A stretch of DNA of 64,000 nucleotides from Flaveria trinervia (lineage: Eukaryota; Streptophyta; Magnoliopsida; Asterales; Asteraceae). Every line of letters starts with the position of its first letter. Within the stretch, counting starts at the first letter, position 1. The notes under the pieces are model-generated. The model was not told the origin of the DNA, did no database searches, and saw nothing but the letters and a program-made list of their open reading frames with translations. Shown in pieces: positions 10,898 to 22,858 of this stretch. The stretch is taken from the NCBI GenBank assembly GCA_025506515.1, contig CM046453.1, forward strand, positions 237,501 through 301,500, read 5' to 3'. The position numbers were made by a program, and so were the translations under genes.

Positions 10898-11453
10898 ATA
10901 GAGATCAAATGAAAACTAGCTTTTTTTTGTGAGAACTCTAATAACCAATCTCAACCACTAGTTCTCAATGGCAAAATTGTAATTAACAAAAACATATTTA
11001 ATAAATTTATAAATCAAAAAATAACATAAAAATAAAAAAAATAAAAACACAAAAATATTCCCCAACTTTCCCTCTTTCATAAAAATATATAAAAAATTCC
11101 CGTTTTTTTAACGAAATTCGTTTTACACATGTGTAATATCGAATTTACACATGTGTAATATCGGATTTACACATGTGTAAATCTAGTACTACACATGTTT
11201 ATAACTAGATTTACACATATGTAAACAATGGATGTACGATTTTTTAGAAAAGTATATCAATATGGTAAACGTTAGAAAAATAAAAATACTGAATTTTATG
11301 ATTAAATTTTTTTTTAAAAATGACGTCGTCAAAAAAAAGTTATGAATTAAAAAAAGGAAATGGCATGTGATTTCCATGTGATAAAAAATGAGTGGTTGAG
11401 ATTTGTTTCTAGAGTTCTCATTAAAAGGTGGTTCTCATTGAATCCTCCCCTAT
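10893..11453 (+). mobile_element. TA-flanked MITE 2
   Basis: About 560 bp with ends related to MITE 1 (GATCAAATGAAAACTAG at the left; GGTGGTTCTCATTGAATC at the right). The interior holds four or five units of about 24 bp built on the palindrome TTACACATGTGTAA (11130-11225). MITE 3 is its reverse-oriented relative. ORFs across it are incidental. Confidence 0.75.
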
Positions 11454-11548
11454 ATATATGTATATATATGTGTATATATATATATATATATGTAGATATA
11501 TAAATATATATGTATATATATAAATATATATGTATATATGTATATATA
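11454..11548. repeat. TA/TATG-rich spacer
   Basis: Alternating TA with TATG and TAAA variants, separating the two inverted MITEs. Confidence 0.9.
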
Positions 11549-12092
11549 TATGGGAGGGTTCAAATGAGAACCACCTTTTTTATAAGAACTCTAGGAATCA
11601 ATCTCAGCCACTCATTTTTTATCACATTCAAATCACATGCCATTTCTTCCTTTTTTTTAAACGTTCGTAACTTTTTTTACAACATCACTTTTTGAAAAAA
11701 AATTCACCATAAAATTCAGTATTTTTTATCTTTCCAACGCCTACCATATTGATATACTTTTATAAAAAAAATCGTACATCCGTTGATTACATATGTGTAA
11801 ATCTAGTTATACACATATGTAGTACTAGATTTACACATGTATAAATCCAATATTACACATGTGTAAAACGAATTTCGTTAAAACGGATTTTTTTTATTTT
11901 TACAAATTTTTTTTTATTTTTTACGAAAGAGGGAAAGTTGGGGAACATTTTTGTGTTTTTTTTATTTTTATGTTATTTTTGATTTATAAATTTTTTAAAT
12001 ATGTTTTTGTTAATTACAATTTTGCCATTAAGAACTAGTGGTTGAGATTGATTCCACAAAAAAAACTAGTTCTCATTTGATCCCTCCCCTAT
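11549..12092 (-). mobile_element. TA-flanked MITE 3, inverted to MITE 2
   Basis: Starts GGGAGGGTTCAAATGAG and ends near CTCATTTGATCCCTCCCC, followed by (TA)n. Its content runs in reverse order to MITE 2: 11570-11660 matches the right end of MITE 2, and 11930-12060 matches its left end. The ACACATGTGT palindromes recur at 11790-11870. Together the pair makes a 1.2-kb foldback. Confidence 0.75.
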
Positions 12093-14632
12093 ATATATAT
12101 ATATATATATTCTATTATATAACGACACTACCATATCTTGATCAATGTTTTTCTCCATCTATATATTCTCACAATTAAACAGAAGCACATAAGCCGATCG
12201 AGACGCTTGTTAATTTTGTAGAAACCCTTGCCATGCAAATAAATTAATATTTCCAAAATTGAATGGATTGTATTTTATAACAGTAGTACATACTTTTCTT
12301 TTATTCAGTTAATTACATACCATACAAAATTAATCCTAAATACAATTATATATTATATTACCAGTAGTGAGTATAACTGCTAGTAGGAATCATCTCATCT
12401 GTTGGATCAAGTTGAAACAAAATCATGTCCGTTTAAACTCGACGAGTGCAAGGTGGTTTTCAGTGGTTATTTGTAGTTTTTGGGCCGTTATAATTCAGTC
12501 TATTCAAATTCTAAAAACCACCAAATACCCAACTTTTTCGGTTCTCCAACTTCCCACTCCCCCGCTCCTCCTACAACCCTTTAACTCACCAGTGTCCTAT
12601 CCATGTGGTCTTTATAAAACCCAACACATACTCCATTATCTCTTTGTCATTCTCTATCATCCTCTACACATCGTGCTACACACATAAACTACACAAGCAT
12701 CTTCATCATCACCGGTCATCGATCAATGGATTCGCAGCACTAACACATCACCAAAAAAAAAAAAGAAGCGGCAACAAGGCGGATAGGCTACTAGAGAAGT
12801 GGTTGCGGTGAGGCAAGGGCCACGATATCAACACTATTTATTTTGCACGGTTCGGTGAAATGCCATAGATATATTCATACGGAGAGAAATTAAAGCATAT
12901 AAAGGGAGACCACAACCTAATTAGAGTAATTAAGTTAGATGCTTTCGATTCAAAGAAAGGTGTGGTGCTAACTAGACTTTTTCTATTTTCCATTTATAAT
13001 TCATTTGATGAATATATTATCAATTCGAATTTGATGATGATAGATTTTTTATATTTGAATTTTGGATGTTGATATAGTCTGCATCATTGGTGTGATGAAA
13101 GGAATTAAAATTTATATTTCACTTTGATGTATCATTGTCGAAGGCTCATTAAAACTCACAAACTAAAGTGGACGAATGGTTAACACAACCTCCCTTATTC
13201 TAAACATTAACCTAATTAGCAATGACAATTTGGTTTTGACTTTTGCGTATGAGATGAATCATGAATACACCTTCAGAGGAGGCGCTAATCTAGATATTGA
13301 ATGTTTCAATTTAGTATAAAGAATCAAATTATTCATATTGTCAGTTTTGATAGAGTGTTCTATTTTTTTTAATAATGGAGTCGGATTTGGGTAGGTCGAT
13401 TGGAATTGATAATGATGAAATTAAAGGCCTCTCCTAAGTAGATCCATCCATGACAACACTAATGGTGATCGGGTGCAAATACGAACACTGAAGATGCCAA
13501 AAATTTCGTTTCTTATTCATAATTTCAATGTGTTTTATTTTATATAACAAATAAAATTCATGGTCTTTTACTGCTCTAATTGATGATCATTAATCATTAG
13601 ATAAAGAATATCCAATAATGGCGTGTTCAAAAACACAAACAAATGGTTGCAATAATGCATGTGATTGATTGTGGATCATGAGATGACCAACTTCAAAGCA
13701 TATTAGTAGGCATTGGTTTGATTTTTATTATGCTACTTCAACTATATTGGATAACTTATTGGTATATATGCTAATTGATACATGAATCTCAATTAGTTCA
13801 AGCTTAAAATTAATGTTTGCAACTTGATATTAACACTAGTGCACCACCCGAACATGCATGGAGAAGAAAATTAAATAGTACATCATGTTGGTATTTTTAA
13901 AGAATTTAGTGTTACCTTCATGAAAGCACTAAAATGGTAACTTTATAATCTTTTGTTAATGATAACAAACATGTTAACCTTGATAATCTCATATTAAATA
14001 TCAAATGCAGGTTGGTTTTTGTATGTGATTATGGTCATATGTAAGTGAAGAGGCCTCTCATGGAAGGGTAATATCTCAAACTCTTAAAACTCAATTATTT
14101 GTAAATGACAGGGGTCGTAGTTTGGTGTGATAAGGTAGGTTATAAGCAAACAATGGTTTTAGTATTTAATTTATCGTTTTACCGCGAGATGTGTTATGTT
14201 ATGTTGTTTTTTTTAGGTAGCATCATAACCAGTGGAGTACTTAGGCAGTTTTAAAAACCTAGCCACCTAGGAAACTGATTATATGATTCATCAAAATTTA
14301 CAAGGAACCAAAGATTATGCACGATCATTGTTACTTAATGTGTTCATCAGGACTATTACATAAATCTATCATTGTTGTTGGCTTTTAAATTGAAGCCAAT
14401 TTGGGTTAGAAGGGTATTTTGTGAAAAAGATATGTTTTAACATGTGAATCAAATATAGGAAGGTAAATAAATGATATCATAATTAAGTTTCATTTTATTT
14501 TTTCTCTTTTTATGTTGACTTTTTGGTTTATGACTCCTTTTTGGTACTCCAATATGATATGCTGATGCAAGATTGGATGTTAAATATGTATGTGAGCTTG
14601 AATATTTCCTAATCAACGAGTGCATGTATGTG
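12093..14632. other. Unassigned host DNA
   Basis: AT-rich sequence without a recognisable gene or element boundary. The longest open stretch (12367-12687) shows no family signature. A promoter-like block is listed separately. The bases 14633-14637 (TTGGA) are the target-site duplication of the next element. Confidence 0.5.
12611..12620 (+). promoter_or_regulatory. TATA-like core promoter, orphan
   Basis: TTTATAAAAC sits in a C-rich, plant-promoter-like context. About 100 bases downstream, a CA/TC-rich leader runs to an ATG at 12726 that opens only five codons before a stop (12741-12743). It could be a truncated gene promoter or chance. Nothing downstream was recognised as a protein. Confidence 0.25.
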
Positions 14633-15402
14633 TTGGATGTCACACCCCAACCTTGACGGCGAAATCGTCGAGGAGTGAGAGTTAAGATCGTTCACAGCCA
14701 CATAACACTATTATTAAATCCAAAAATATTATTCATAAGTTTCAAAGGTAATATTACAAACATAAGTCTCAAATAAAGAAAACATAACAAGCTTATTCAT
14801 TTATTTACTAGGTCCATTCCTAGGTGTGAACTACTTCAAAAGTGGTGATCAAGCTTGAGTATTTCCTGAAACATGTTAAAAATAAAAGGTCAACAATAAT
14901 GTTGGTGAGATTTCCATAGTTTGCAATACATAAGTATATAAAAGATGGCAAATCATATTGTGAGTTAGAGAACAAAGTAAACTAGGGATGTAAGACAGAA
15001 TGCACAATCAAACCTCGACAAAGTTTTACAAGTCTCAAACGTTTAAAAGTATATACGATTAGCTAAGTGTACTTGGATCAACCAAGCAGGCTTGTCTGGC
15101 CCATAGATCTATAACTTCGCTAGGCTAGCAATAGTTAATGATTGTACATATATTCGACATTACATGGTAGCTACAAAGTTCAACTAACCACAACATACAT
15201 GTGAAATGCCATAAGTTTATAAGAATCAAACGTGTTTACAAGTGCAAAGTTTATAATGTAACATGTTTCACCCCAAAGTGTGAAAATATAAAAAGGGGTA
15301 TAGAAATACTCACATGATCAAATGTATAAAAATGACGATTAATAAGAAAAGTAATAAGCAGTGATCCAATGTAGTTCTTCACAAGGCACCTAATTTATTA
15401 TA

Positions 15403-15442
<40 letters not shown>

Positions 15443-16099
15443 TAATATATTATATATATAATATATATATTACAAGGTTAAAGTTTAATTATAATAAGTT
15501 TAGAAAATTAACGTGACTAAAGTTCAATTTGATTTTTGGGGCTTTGTCAATTATTTTTAACAATTGGATATCAATTATATTTTCTTGAGAACAATATTTT
15601 GTATTTTATATAAAGATGTGAAATAAGAATAACATTTATAATAATTTTGTAATAAAGTCTCATAGCTAAATAAATAAGCACGATTTAAACAATAATTTAT
15701 ACTTGTTATTTGAACAAATAATGATTTAGTGAGTTATAACGATATTCAATGTCTATTTTATAAGAAAAATAATTTAAATATATTATTTGAGTAAATAACT
15801 ATTTAGTAAATTAAAACAATATTTTAAGTTTAACTTATGAGAAATAATCTAAATACATTATTTGAACAAATATGATTTAATAAGTTAAACAATATTTAAA
15901 ATCTATTTTACAAGAAATTGAACTAATTATATCATTTGTTTAAAATAATTAATAATATTAAAATATTATAAGAAATAAATTTCAAGAAAATTAGTTAGAT
16001 GATTTTAAAAAATATTTGAAGTTTGTAAAAGTCATTTTTTATAATTATTATAAATTTTCCATAACTATTTTAAGACTAAAAAGCCTTTTAAAAAAAGAT

Positions 16100-16171
16100 G
16101 AGGCTGCCCGGGTTCGAACCCGGGACCTCATGGATGTGGGGAGGAGTCTTAACCAGTGAACCAATGGCCTC
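16100..16171 (-). ncRNA. tRNA-like Pol III module in D LTR (copy 1)
   Basis: A 72-nt block on the minus strand. The 5' GAGGC pairs with 3' GCCTC. An A-box-like TGGTTCACTGG is followed by a B box GGTTCGAACCC inside the perfect palindrome CCCGGGTTCGAACCCGGG. A run of seven T (16090-16096 read on the minus strand) follows three bases later, as a Pol III terminator would. It is not a canonical tRNA: the D stem is poor and the T stem pairs only in part. Transcription is inference. Confidence 0.6.
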
Positions 16172-17037
16172 AACCGCGTTAAAAACCTGTTTTAAAAACT
16201 TATAATCACAACCCCAATGCATTTCCACCAAATCAAGAAACCTAGATTTGATTGATCCCAAATTAAACCATAAAACGATGTTGTTAATCGAATTAACCAT
16301 GGGGCTTTTACTCCCCATGCTTACACGTGCGTATACATATGTTTAATTACCTGAATTCATGAAAAATCGATAGAGATTGAGCACAAGAACGGTCGCGACT
16401 CACGTATCGCAGGTTTGATGTTCAAACGACGTTGTTAATCAAATTAGTTGTGCATGTAGCATCTAATGAACTCAATGAACGAAAGCCCTCTTTCAATTGA
16501 GGGTGAGATTGTAAAAAAAGTCGGGTTCGACTAGCCCACAGTTCGTGACGGGAGATGCTAATCGATGCTTATGTTCGCGTTCGTTTCAGGAGAAATTGAG
16601 AGTTGCAAATGATTAAGATTTGTTAGGTAATTGTTTAGGTTAGTTTAACTGGTCTATTAAGATGTGTAAATGCTCAAACGGCTAATCGAGGAAAGGGCGA
16701 CGGTTACTCATTTCATAGAGGTTCATAACTACGATTTAAAGGCGTTTAAGGCTCATCATGGTGTTCGAATCACATACCCGAAGCGATTGGAACGTTTTGG
16801 AAGTTTATTACAAGCGTTTTGAAGGTGTAAAGGCTCGCCGGAGGGTCGGCCGGCGGTGTCCGGTGACCGACCGGAAAAACGAGAATTAAAGGGGGAGGGG
16901 TTTGGGTTTCAAAAGTTTATACAAATGGTCCCTCATTTTCAACCTTTATTATTTTATGCAAAAACTTTCATTTAAAGTTTTAAAAATGACAATAACCCCC
17001 CTTAAGTTAATATTTTAAGATTTTAAACATTAGTATT

Positions 17038-17086
17038 ATTATTACTAGACTTATTATTATTATTGTTACTAGTATTATTATTATTA

Positions 17087-17131
<45 letters not shown>

Positions 17132-17132
17132 C
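17038..17132. repeat. ATT microsatellite inside the D LTR
   Basis: Long imperfect ATT run near one LTR end. The reverse-oriented D LTR has an AAT run at the equivalent place (44040-44110), so the tract is an old part of the family. Confidence 0.9.
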
Positions 17133-17344
17133 GTTACTAATTTTTATTAATCTTCTTTTCATTATTTGAATCTTTTCATTATTGAACATTAAGTTTAATT
17201 TAATGAAACTATAAATTTACAAATTAAAAGTTAATTGCAAGCACATAAGGCATCCATGAGTTTCATATTAGGCAATAATAGTCCTTACAAGATTAAACGA
17301 CGTTAACTTTTAATTAACGTAAAGATACAGGATATTACATTGGA

Positions 17345-18761
17345 TACTTGTGATTATAACCACATGTCTGAGTTTATATTGCCTACTTGCGTGAATAACT
17401 TTTGAGTGGTTTTTATTACACTTATTATACCTTTGATGACATTCCTTATAATATTGGTGTTATGTATGTTTTATCCATCTTGATAGGGTATTGTTAGGGC
17501 CAAGCCGCGAAGATGTTTTCAGGTGTGGAATAGTATCTACTTGTAATTCATTGTACATTACTTAATTGTGAAGATGTTTTCACATTTTCATCATCATTAG
17601 GGATCTAAGGCATGGACAATTGGGGAGTTTGATACATACATTATCAACTCGTAAGCTCAAATTATGTTTTCTGACTACTATTTGTATATTTGATACTAAA
17701 TTTATAATATTATTGTCTTGACATATTTTGAGAATTTCATAGCTTAAGACTTAAGCACATCACATAATTTACTTATCACAATTCAAGATAAGATAAATGA
17801 ACTAACACATTGAGTAAGCTGGACAAGAACATAAGAAAGAAGCCGATGGAGGAGATGAAAAAGGCACCTCCCTCATGGTTAGTTATATTTATTTTTTACA
17901 TAGCCAATCATTTCTTTGTAAAAAAAATCCCTTTTAACTTATAAAATGATTTATACATATCTAATTTATTATATATTTGATTTAGGATTATCTATGATGA
18001 CTTTCGGATTTATGTTGGTTTTTAGCTTGGGTTTGGAAGCATGAATGTATTATCATTATCGTATAACTAAGATTATGCATCTGATTCTTTTCTAATCTTT
18101 CTCATGTGTGTGGTTCACTTCTCACCTATATAACATATTTGTATTAAAATCGAAGCATGAACGTATTATCATTATCGTAATTAAGTCTCTGTGTATGCAG
18201 CATAAGAAATATAACTTTTCTCATAAGTTTTAAATTTCAAGTCGAATATTAAATGCTATGCTATTTTGTTCATCAGAAGTACTAAAAACAACAATTTGGT
18301 GATATAAATAATCAAGTAGAACATTATCACGTTACAGTACCCGGCCACCGGACGGGTATAAGACTAGTTATAACATATTATAAACATGGTGTGGAATAAT
18401 TTCTTTTATAAATAACATACGATACGATAGCGGATCAATATCAATTTAATCATTAAACAAAAATAGACATTAAGTAATAACCTTACTTGTAGGGAACATG
18501 AACTTCGATGAAGATAACGATCTCACAGTAAATTCCGTAATGGTGTCTTTGATCTAATAGATGATATAAAATTAAAACGCATATCTCAGATTTTGGGTTT
18601 TCGAGCACGTTTGGAAGCATCCAGGTTTGTCAGGAAGATTTCAGACAACGAACACTTATCTTGATGATATGGCTACCTTTAGGGACTTAGAACAACCCTA
18701 AAAGGGTCTGCAAGAATTAGGCATCATGGTTACACAAAGACTCTCTAGAAAAGTATTAAAA
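17345..18761. other. Unassigned host DNA
   Basis: AT-rich and without a recognised gene. A direct repeat of about 35 bp (GAAGCATGAATGTATTATC near 18037 and a near copy near 18150) is present. The last part (18600-18760) reads openly for a short way but matches nothing I know. 18762-18770 is the MULE target-site duplication. Confidence 0.5.
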
Positions 18762-18770
18762 TTGCTAGAT

Positions 18771-18960
18771 AAGTAAATTACCATTTGCATCCCTAACGTT
18801 TGTTCATTTTAACCATTTGCATCCCTGTGGTTTGAAAATTACCATTTGACTCCTGATGTGTCATGTTATGTTCATTTGAGTCTATATTGTTTTATTTTTA
18901 TTTCCATTTGAATACAGAATACTAACACCATTAGTTTTCCTGTTAAAATTATTCTTAAAA
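18771..18960 (+). repeat. MULE left terminal inverted repeat
   Basis: About 190 bp matching the reverse complement of 20262-20444, including two internal copies of ACCATTTGCATCCCT. It diverges mildly in its inner half. Confidence 0.88.
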
Positions 18961-18984
18961 AGACTAAACTACCCTTCATCACCA

Positions 18985-19880
18985 CCATGACAACTAACCA
19001 TACCATTCCACAACCATCATCACCACCTCCCAGCTCCACCACCACCACCGCAACTCCATCACCACACCACAACCCCATCACCACCACCGCAGCCCCATCA
19101 CCACCACCGCAACCCCATCACCACCACCGCAACCCCATCACCACCACACCGCAACCCCATCACCACCACCGTAGACCCCACCACCACCGCAGCCCCATCA
19201 CCACCACTCAGCCCCATCACCATCACCACAGTCCTATCACCAGCATCATAACCTCATCACCACCAATCGTATCCCAATCACCACCATCGCACCCATCACC
19301 ACCACCGCAGCACCATCACCACCACCGCAACCCTATCAACGCTACCACAGTCCCATCATCAGCATCGCAACCCCATCACCACAATCGCAGCCCCATCACC
19401 ACCAATCGCAGCCCCATCACCACCAATCGCAGCCCCATAACCACTAATCACAGCCCTATCACCACCATCGCAGCCCCATCACCACACACCCCAAACACTA
19501 TCACAACAATCACAGCCACCCATCACCATCAACACACCATAATACCCATCACCACCACCGTAGTCCCTGTCATCACCACCAATCGCAGCCCCATCACACC
19601 ACCGTAGTCCCTGTCATCACCACCAATCGCAACCCCATCACCACCATCGCAGCCCCATCACCACCACCACATCCCCATCACTACCACCACAGCCTCCATC
19701 ACCACCATCGCAACCCCCATCACCACCACCACAGCCCCTATCACCATAACCGTAACCACAGCCACCCATCACCACAACGTACCACAACCACCCATCACCA
19801 CCACCGCAGCCACCCATCACCACCACTGCATCCCCATCACAACCACCCATCACCACCACCAAAACCCCTATCTCCACCTC
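18985..19880 (+). repeat. CAC-rich minisatellite in the MULE
   Basis: Tens of degenerate units of about 18-21 bp, consensus near CACCACCGCAGCCCCATCAC, over about 0.9 kb. The unit length is often a multiple of three, so one frame stays open for 206 codons (18987-19607) as a His/Pro/Thr-rich string. That looks like a by-product of the repeat, not a gene. One cytosine-rich strand runs throughout. Confidence 0.9.
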
Positions 19881-20261
19881 CATATCCGATCATCAATACT
19901 AAATCTGCGATTTTTGCCAAAACACCCTTGGCCGCCAACGTGTTTCACCCTTCCATCATTAGATATGCTTCTCTAGAACAATAATTTCGTGTCTTGGTGG
20001 TTATGGTCTACTGATTGCACAGATACACTAAAAAAAAGAAGAGAAGAAAATAGATAGGGGTGGTTGTGGTTCTTCTAGTCGTTGAGGTGCAGTGGTGGTG
20101 TGGTGACAACGACGGTGCGGCGATGATGGCGGTGCGGCGACGATGGCGGTGCGACAACCGTGGTGGTGCAGCGACCACGATGGTTGTGGTGGACACAAAG
20201 AGGGAGAAGAGAGAGAGACATAGAGAGAAGATAAAAGGGGTGGGGGTATGAGTAGATGAGT

Positions 20262-20444
20262 GGTATTAAATAAGGGTATTTTTATTATTTTATTAAAATT
20301 AACTGAAAAATCAAACGTTGTTAGTGTGTTGGACTCAAATGAAAATAAAAATGAAACGTCAGTGGGCAGATGGTAATTTTCAAACCGCAGGGATGCAAAT
20401 GGTTAAAATGAACAAACGTCAGGGATGCAAATGGTAATTTACTC
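20262..20444 (-). repeat. MULE right terminal inverted repeat
   Basis: Reverse complement of the left end, finishing GGTAATTTACTC at the 9-bp duplication. Confidence 0.88.
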
Positions 20445-20526
20445 TTGCTAGATATATATATCTGTATTGAAATTAGGCATGCTAGATATATATCTATAGA
20501 ATTCTCTAGAAATTAGACATGTATAG

Positions 20527-22825
20527 TGTCACACCAGACCCCAAAGCGGCGGAACATGCCGGGGCGCAACTAAAATTGTTCAAATGCACACGACACTATT
20601 AAAGTGATATATTTAATCAACTCATTCATTCATAATATGTTCTTACAAATACAAGAAAAAAAATAGTTCTTAACTAATAACCTAACGGTCCAAAATAAAG
20701 TAACGTCTTTAAATCTTCAATCAACAGATAATCAAACCCGTAGCATTGCATAAAATATGTTTTGTCAACATGTATGTTGGTGAGCAATTCCATGACTTTA
20801 TAAATATAATATAAGGCAAAAATCCACAACTCAAATATGTGAAGCCGTAAATAAAATTGACAATTGAGGTATATCAATCATAAATAAATGAGGCTCCTTT
20901 CTAATTGATAAAACCACCATATTACAAGGAGGAGCGTATGATCATACTTTTGAGGATGAGGATGAGGCTAAACGATCAAAAGCAATAAACATGTAGCAAT
21001 TAATCATATGAGGTATATAACATACAATTGGACAATTATTCTAAGCAACACATAACCTAGAGTTTGTGGTTGAGGATCTAGATGTTAATCATTTTTTTGT
21101 TTGAGTAAGTATGCTTGCTACCCCCAAGTATTGAAGAGAAAATGGGGATGAAATTACTCACATGGAATAAAATGACGTTGATGAATAAATTTTGAATAAA
21201 ATCCTCAAGTAAGCGAGTCCGACGGTTTTAACGTGCGTGTCCTAGATTGAAAGATCTTGAGTAAGTATTGAGTCCTGAAGATGAACTATAAATGGTATAA
21301 AAGTTCATAAAAATAAGGCTTGGGTTTTCGGAGTTTTTAGTTATATTTTACAAAGTGTGTTTAAATAACGTAAGTATAAAATGAGTTTTACAAGAAAACG
21401 GGTCCTTGATGTTTAGTTTTACTCAACCATTGTTAAGTTTTACATATGGAGTTGGTTTAGTGCTAGTATGCACGATCCCATTAATGTAAGCATCAAGGTC
21501 CGACTTACACTCTCTTAAACCCGAGTTTGAGACTTTAATTAATAAAGAAATTCGCTTAAACCCGATCTTAGTATAAAACCAAGTTTGGTTCCGTCATACC
21601 ATAATATTATTAATACAAATAACATAAAGTGAAACATAAGTTAAAAAAATTAGGAAAGATTTTTCTTTTGCGTTTTGAACGGTGACTAGCTCGTTAAGAC
21701 GATAAGTTCGACTTTTACTCGGGTTTATTCTTACCCGAAACTTGGTTTGAGCTAATATTTGTTCTAACACTTCCAAAATCTTAAGTAATATGAGTAATAT
21801 AAAGTAAAACATAACTAAAAAGATAGGTTGAACTTTGGTGGTTTGAACATTGACTAACTCGTTAAAACGGGTGTTCGGTTTTACTCGTTTTTACCCGAAA
21901 CTTGGTTCAAGCCAAGATTTGTTCTACACCTCCATATCAACCATATAATAACTAAAATATCAAGAAAACTCAGATCTAAAGTGTTTGATGTAACATGGTC
22001 ACTTAAAAGTTATTTAAAGTGCTTAAACGAGCGTTCGGTTTGGTTCGGTCTTTGACTCGGTATGAACCCAAGGATGGTTACCACATGTCCAAAACCATTG
22101 AACTAAAAATAAGGTAAAACTTCCAGATCTAAACTCAAACAAGAAAGTTAATCGAGTAAACTTCCCGAAAACGACCCAAACGGGTCTAAAATGCATAAAT
22201 ATGAGTTTGAATGCCCACAAGACTTAAATAAAGATGAAAATGGTTTTGTGAACATAAAATAACTTAGAAAAACTGAAAATAACCAAAATTACATACCCGA
22301 AATGATTTGAAATGCAAGATTCGGTTCCGTTGACTTTTTAAAGTCAAACTTAAGCAAACTAGCTAGAACAACTTACAAGATCAAAACTTTTGGAGAAGAA
22401 GATGAAAATGTGCAGGTGAAATGGTTGAGAATGAGTGGTATTTATAGGGAAAGATTAGGGTTTGAGGAAATGGGTAATGCGTTTGTCCGGTGGGTAAAAG
22501 GGTGCACTTTGATTCTTTTATTAAAATAAATTTAATTTAAATAAATTATGACCAGGTATCTACATGTTTGGAGGTTCTAGAATAGTTATGGTTAGGTCTT
22601 GGTTGGTTTGGATGGTTAAAATACAAGTCCGGACCTTAAACGAACCGAAAACGTTAAAAAAACTGATTTTGCTGAAACGAACTGTGGGTCACGCCACGAC
22701 AAGTATGAATATGATTACAACATAAAATCCATCATTTTATTAATATTCAAAGATAAAGACCAAAACGAGTCGGTTTACAATACGGATAACAAATACAAAG
22801 CTAGTCGAAAATGACGAATGTCACA
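20527..22825 (-). repeat. 3' LTR of B
   Basis: About 2.3 kb and very close to 28549-30900. Differences I saw are mostly run-length changes. An insertion-type difference lies at about 22106-22112, where the other LTR has about 55 extra bases (30130-30186). Confidence 0.92.
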
Positions 22826-22858
22826 GTATTCCCTACTTTTGGAAATTTCGTCCTGAAA

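Larger units (their letters stand above)
14638..17339 (-). mobile_element. Solo LTR, family D (2.7 kb)
   Basis: Bounded by TGTCACACCCC at 14638 and GATATTACA at 17339, with a perfect 5-bp duplication TTGGA at 14633-14637 and 17340-17344. There is no internal region or second LTR, so it most likely arose by LTR-LTR recombination. It is colinear in reverse with 43873-46276. It carries a tRNA-like module (16100-16171), a TA-rich stretch (15393-15470) and an ATT microsatellite. ORFs within it are incidental. Confidence 0.92.
18771..20444. mobile_element. Non-autonomous Mutator-like element (MULE)
   Basis: A 1.67-kb element flanked by a perfect 9-bp duplication TTGCTAGAT (18762-18770 and 20445-20453), the length typical of Mutator-like elements. 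Inverted ends of about 185 bp open with GTAAATTACCATTTGCATCC. The interior has no transposase. It is mostly a CAC-rich minisatellite followed by a short block of opposite strand composition (GGTGG-rich, 20059-20195). Those two parts could fold on each other. Confidence 0.88.

Noticed and set aside
16100..16171. Genuine functional tRNA gene
   Set aside because: The T stem pairs only partly because of the palindromic CCCGGG arms, the D stem is weak and no clear anticodon loop is kept between copies. It is better described as tRNA-like.
17007..17189. Poly-Asn ORF on the minus strand
   Set aside because: Translation of an ATT microsatellite inside a solo LTR.
18987..19607. 206-codon His/Pro/Thr-rich ORF as a protein gene
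   Set aside because: It is the translation of a minisatellite whose unit length is a multiple of three. There is no domain, no start context and no non-repeat portion.
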